DNA of 7,110 bases. It comes from Chloroflexota bacterium. GTDB taxonomy: Bacteria > Chloroflexota > Anaerolineae > Promineifilales > Promineifilaceae. The notes under the pieces were generated by a model. The model worked only from the letters and a program-made list of their open reading frames with translations. It ran no database searches and was not told the DNA's origin. Made by a program: the position numbers and the translations under genes. The DNA is taken from NCBI GenBank assembly GCA_024223125.1, contig JAAEOP010000120.1, positions 1 through 7,110 of the forward strand, written 5' to 3'. This document shows positions 5,230 to 7,110 of the stretch, piece after piece (the stretch's first letter is position 1; each line of letters starts with the position of its first letter).

Positions 5230-6183
5230 ATGTCAACAGATACCCTTCATTTACGCGCTGTTGGGCAAGCTTTATTTGTAACCTTCCTGTGGTCCACCTC
5301 CTGGGTATTGATTAAATTTGGGTTGGAAGAAATTCCGCCGCTGACATTTGCCGGACTGCGGTATATGTTGGCGTTTTTGACGCTGTTGCCTTTTCTTTGG
5401 CGGCAACCTGATTTAGCCAAAAATGGGGAAGCAACCTCGGAATCTGTTTTTCGTCTGCCGTCTTCTCTCACATCGTTAACCCGCAATGATTGGCTGCGTT
5501 TGCTTGGGTTGGGCGTCGTCTTTTATGCGCTGACGCAAGGTTCTCAATTTGTAGCTTTGGCTTATGCGCCGGCTGTGAGTATTACCTTGATCTTAAGCTT
5601 TACGGCCGTTGTCGTCGCCCTCCTCGGTATTTTGTTTTTGGGTGAACGGCCGAATGGCGGACAATGGTTGGGTATGCTGCTGGCGCTGGTTGGGGCCATC
5701 GTTTACTTTTATCCCTTTGGTTTGGCGCAAGCGCAGTTCATTGGCATTGTGGCGGCGGTGGTGGGTATGTTGGCTAATTCTGTCTCGGCCGTGTTAGGAC
5801 GCTATGTGAACCGGGGTGGGGCGATACGGCCGTTAACTGTTACCGTTGTCAGTATGGGCATCGGGGCACTTGTATTGCTGGTTGGGGGCATTATTTGGCA
5901 AGGACTGCCCGCGTTGCGCTGGCAAAGTTGGGCGATTATTGGGTGGTTGGCGGTGGTGAATACGGCCGTGGCTTTCACCCTTTGGAATCACACCTTACGC
6001 ACGCTTTCGGCGATGGAGTCAACTGTCGTCAACAACACCATGACTGTGCAAATTGCTATCTTGGCCTTGTTATTTTTGGGGGAGACGATTAACGGCCGTG
6101 AACTGTTGGGGCTGGCGGCCGTTATTGCCGGGACGCTGTTAGTACAGGTACGGCGCACAAAAAGATCTGCTCCCATCTCCTAA
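5230..6183 (+). CDS. EamA-domain transporter, drug/metabolite transporter (DMT) superfamily
   Basis: A 317-residue inner-membrane protein with about ten transmembrane helices formed by two EamA repeats (about residues 10-163 and 171-307). Each repeat ends in the same signature: FLGERPNGGQWLGMLLALVG (136-155) and FLGETINGRELLGLAAVIAG (282-301). The first repeat opens with FLWSTSWVLIKFGLEEIPPLTFAGLRY (19-45), the usual EamA start with its conserved Pro and the Arg of the second helix. Residues 59-88 form a hydrophilic loop (AKNGEATSESVFRLPSS) that is rather long for the family. Members export amino acids, purines or other small metabolites; the substrate cannot be read from sequence. It is the only plus-strand gene, divergent from tpiA and convergent with the ABC exporter, whose stop is 16 bp away, so it is probably transcribed alone. 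Starting at 5224 would add two residues. Confidence 0.93.
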   Translation: MSTDTLHLRAVGQALFVTFLWSTSWVLIKFGLEEIPPLTFAGLRYMLAFLTLLPFLWRQPDLAKNGEATSESVFRLPSSLTSLTRNDWLRLLGLGVVFYALTQGSQFVALAYAPAVSITLILSFTAVVVALLGILFLGERPNGGQWLGMLLALVGAIVYFYPFGLAQAQFIGIVAAVVGMLANSVSAVLGRYVNRGGAIRPLTVTVVSMGIGALVLLVGGIIWQGLPALRWQSWAIIGWLAVVNTAVAFTLWNHTLRTLSAMESTVVNNTMTVQIAILALLFLGETINGRELLGLAAVIAGTLLVQVRRTKRSAPIS

Positions 6184-6199
6184 TTTCTCCAAATCTGTT

Positions 6200-7110
6200 T
6201 TACTTCTGAACGCCCGTTTGTACGCGCCATAAGCCAGCATAAATCCCATCACTCTCATAAGCCAATTTGTTGTGTGTGCCCTGTTCATGCAGGATGCCGT
6301 TTTCCAGCACAAAGATGCGGTCGGCATTGCGAATGGTGGAGAGGCGGTGGGCGATGATGATGACTGTGCGCCCCACGGAAATGCGTTCCATGGAGCGTTG
6401 AATGGCCGCTTCCGTTTCATTGTCTACCGAGGAGGTAGCCTCATCCAAAATAAGGATGGGCGGATTTTTGAGTACAGCGCGGGCGATGGAGATGCGCTGC
6501 CGCTGGCCGCCGGACAGCTTTTGTCCCCGTTCACCCACAATGGTGTCATATCCGTTGGGCAGTTGGGTAATGAACTCATGCGCTTCGGCGATTTTTGCGG
6601 CCGTCACAACCTCATCCAACCCGGCGTCAAAGGTTCCATAAGTAATGTTTTCGCGCACTGTGCCATGAAACAGAAAAACATCCTGGCTGACAAGACCAAT
6701 CGCCTGCCGCAGACTGTCCATTTTGAGGGTTTGGATGTCACGGCCATCTACACATACCCGCCCCGACTCCACATCATAAAAACGGAGCAGCAGCTTGATG
6801 ACAGTTGTTTTGCCGGAACCGGTGGGGCCAACGATGGCGGCCGTTTCTCCCGCCGGAATATGCAGCGATAAATTGTGTAACACATGCGGCCGGTTGTCGC
6901 TGAACCCGTCATAATCACGCCATTGGTAGCGGAAGTGAACTTGTTCAAATGATACTTCTCCCTGTACCTGCGCGGCCGTTAATGATTCGGCACCATCTGC
7001 AATTTGCGGCCGTGTGTCCAGCAGATCAAATACCCGGTTTGTGGAGGCCATCGCTCGTTGGTACAGGTCCAGCGTTTGTCCCAGGCGGGTTAAAGGCCAC
7101 AAAAGTCGCT
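6200..7110 (-). CDS. ABC exporter, C-terminal half: end of membrane domain plus ATPase domain (N-terminus outside window)
   Basis: This is the C-terminal part of a half-size ABC exporter of the MsbA/MdlB/LmrA type, which pumps lipids, drugs or peptides outward as a dimer. The frame is open to the right edge. The first visible residues ([32 protein letters not shown]) are the usual end of the last membrane helix and linker, so the TTG at 7102 is an internal leucine, not a start. The ATPase domain is complete: A-loop Tyr in FRY, Walker [11 protein letters not shown]-loop VSQDVFLF, signature LSGGQRQR, Walker [13 protein letters not shown] and H-loop AHRLST. Catalytic Glu and His are both present, so the ATPase site should be competent. 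Between the A-loop and VLHNLSL the domain carries a longer than usual hydrophilic stretch ([14 protein letters not shown]). Exporters of this kind often come as two adjacent genes; the partner, if any, lies beyond the right edge. The stop codon at 6200 faces the transporter stop at 6183. Confidence 0.96.
   Translation of the reverse strand, partial: RLLWPLTRLGQTLDLYQRAMASTNRVFDLLDTRPQIADGAESLTAAQVQGEVSFEQVHFRYQWRDYDGFSDNRPHVLHNLSLHIPAGETAAIVGPTGSGKTTVIKLLLRFYDVESGRVCVDGRDIQTLKMDSLRQAIGLVSQDVFLFHGTVRENITYGTFDAGLDEVVTAAKIAEAHEFITQLPNGYDTIVGERGQKLSGGQRQRISIARAVLKNPPILILDEATSSVDNETEAAIQRSMERISVGRTVIIIAHRLSTIRNADRIFVLENGILHEQGTHNKLAYESDGIYAGLWRVQTGVQK

Larger units (their letters stand above)
107..7012. 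repeat. Highly iterated palindrome CGGCCG, about 37 copies through the window
   Basis: Hand count of CGGCCG by locus: helicase 4, SIS 8, glycosyltransferase 4, membrane protease 5, tpiA 4, DMT transporter 7, ABC exporter 5, and none in the short intergenic gaps. With roughly 50-53% GC about 2 copies would be expected. About 26 copies have the form (A/G)CGGCCG(T/C), and about 12 of these are the perfect 8-bp palindrome ACGGCCGT. The motif is read in all three codon phases, for example ACG GCC GTT, CGG CCG TTA and GGC CGT GAA. The bias therefore acts on DNA and is not simply a protein motif. Confidence 0.85.

Noticed and set aside
6184..6199. Bidirectional terminator between the convergent DMT and ABC genes
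   Set aside because: The gap is 16 bp with no inverted repeat; any terminator would have to lie inside the coding ends and none is evident.
6272..6871. Plus-strand open frame of 199 codons opposite the ABC ATPase domain
   Set aside because: Antisense shadow of a complete ATPase domain; no ribosome binding site or recognisable domain.

Overview
The window carries seven protein-coding loci and looks like ordinary chromosomal DNA from a free-living, mid-GC bacterium. No phage, plasmid, transposase, CRISPR or defence gene is visible. I suspect a Chloroflexota (Anaerolineae-like) genome or metagenome bin. That rests on the gene mix, the short degenerate heptamer repeats and the very dense CGGCCG palindromes, and it is an inference, not a demonstrated placement.

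Layout, left to right. Positions 1-1092 (minus) hold a DEAD-box RNA helicase that has its start in the window but loses its C-terminus at the left edge. Positions 1228-2396 (minus) hold a double-SIS sugar-phosphate isomerase-like gene split by a -1 frameshift near 2119-2132. Positions 2412-3296 (minus) hold a family 2 glycosyltransferase. A 48-bp hairpin lies at 3307-3354. Positions 3354-4121 (minus) hold a multi-pass membrane protein with an HEASH zinc-protease motif. A degenerate 7-bp tandem repeat lies at 4123-4178. Positions 4183-4935 (minus) hold triosephosphate isomerase (tpiA). A 294-bp divergent intergenic region (4936-5229) contains a 118-bp palindromic element with terminal inverted repeats and a second strong hairpin. 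Positions 5230-6183 (plus) hold an EamA/DMT-family transporter. Positions 6200-7110 (minus) hold the C-terminal half of an ABC exporter that enters from the right edge and converges on the transporter gene.

The minus-strand genes tpiA, membrane protease, glycosyltransferase and SIS protein run in one direction with gaps of 61, 57 and 15 bp and could be co-transcribed. They do not form a recognised pathway: tpiA is central glycolysis, while the glycosyltransferase and SIS protein both suggest sugar metabolism or cell-surface glycans. The helicase probably has its own start signals, with a clear Shine-Dalgarno and a 135-bp upstream gap.

The most unusual property is at nucleotide level. CGGCCG occurs about 37 times in 7.1 kb, where about 2 would be expected, in every gene and in all three codon phases, like the HIP1 palindrome of cyanobacteria. 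The other items worth a second look are three different structured intergenic repeats and the frameshift in the SIS gene. I do not see strong evidence for a wholly new multi-gene system.
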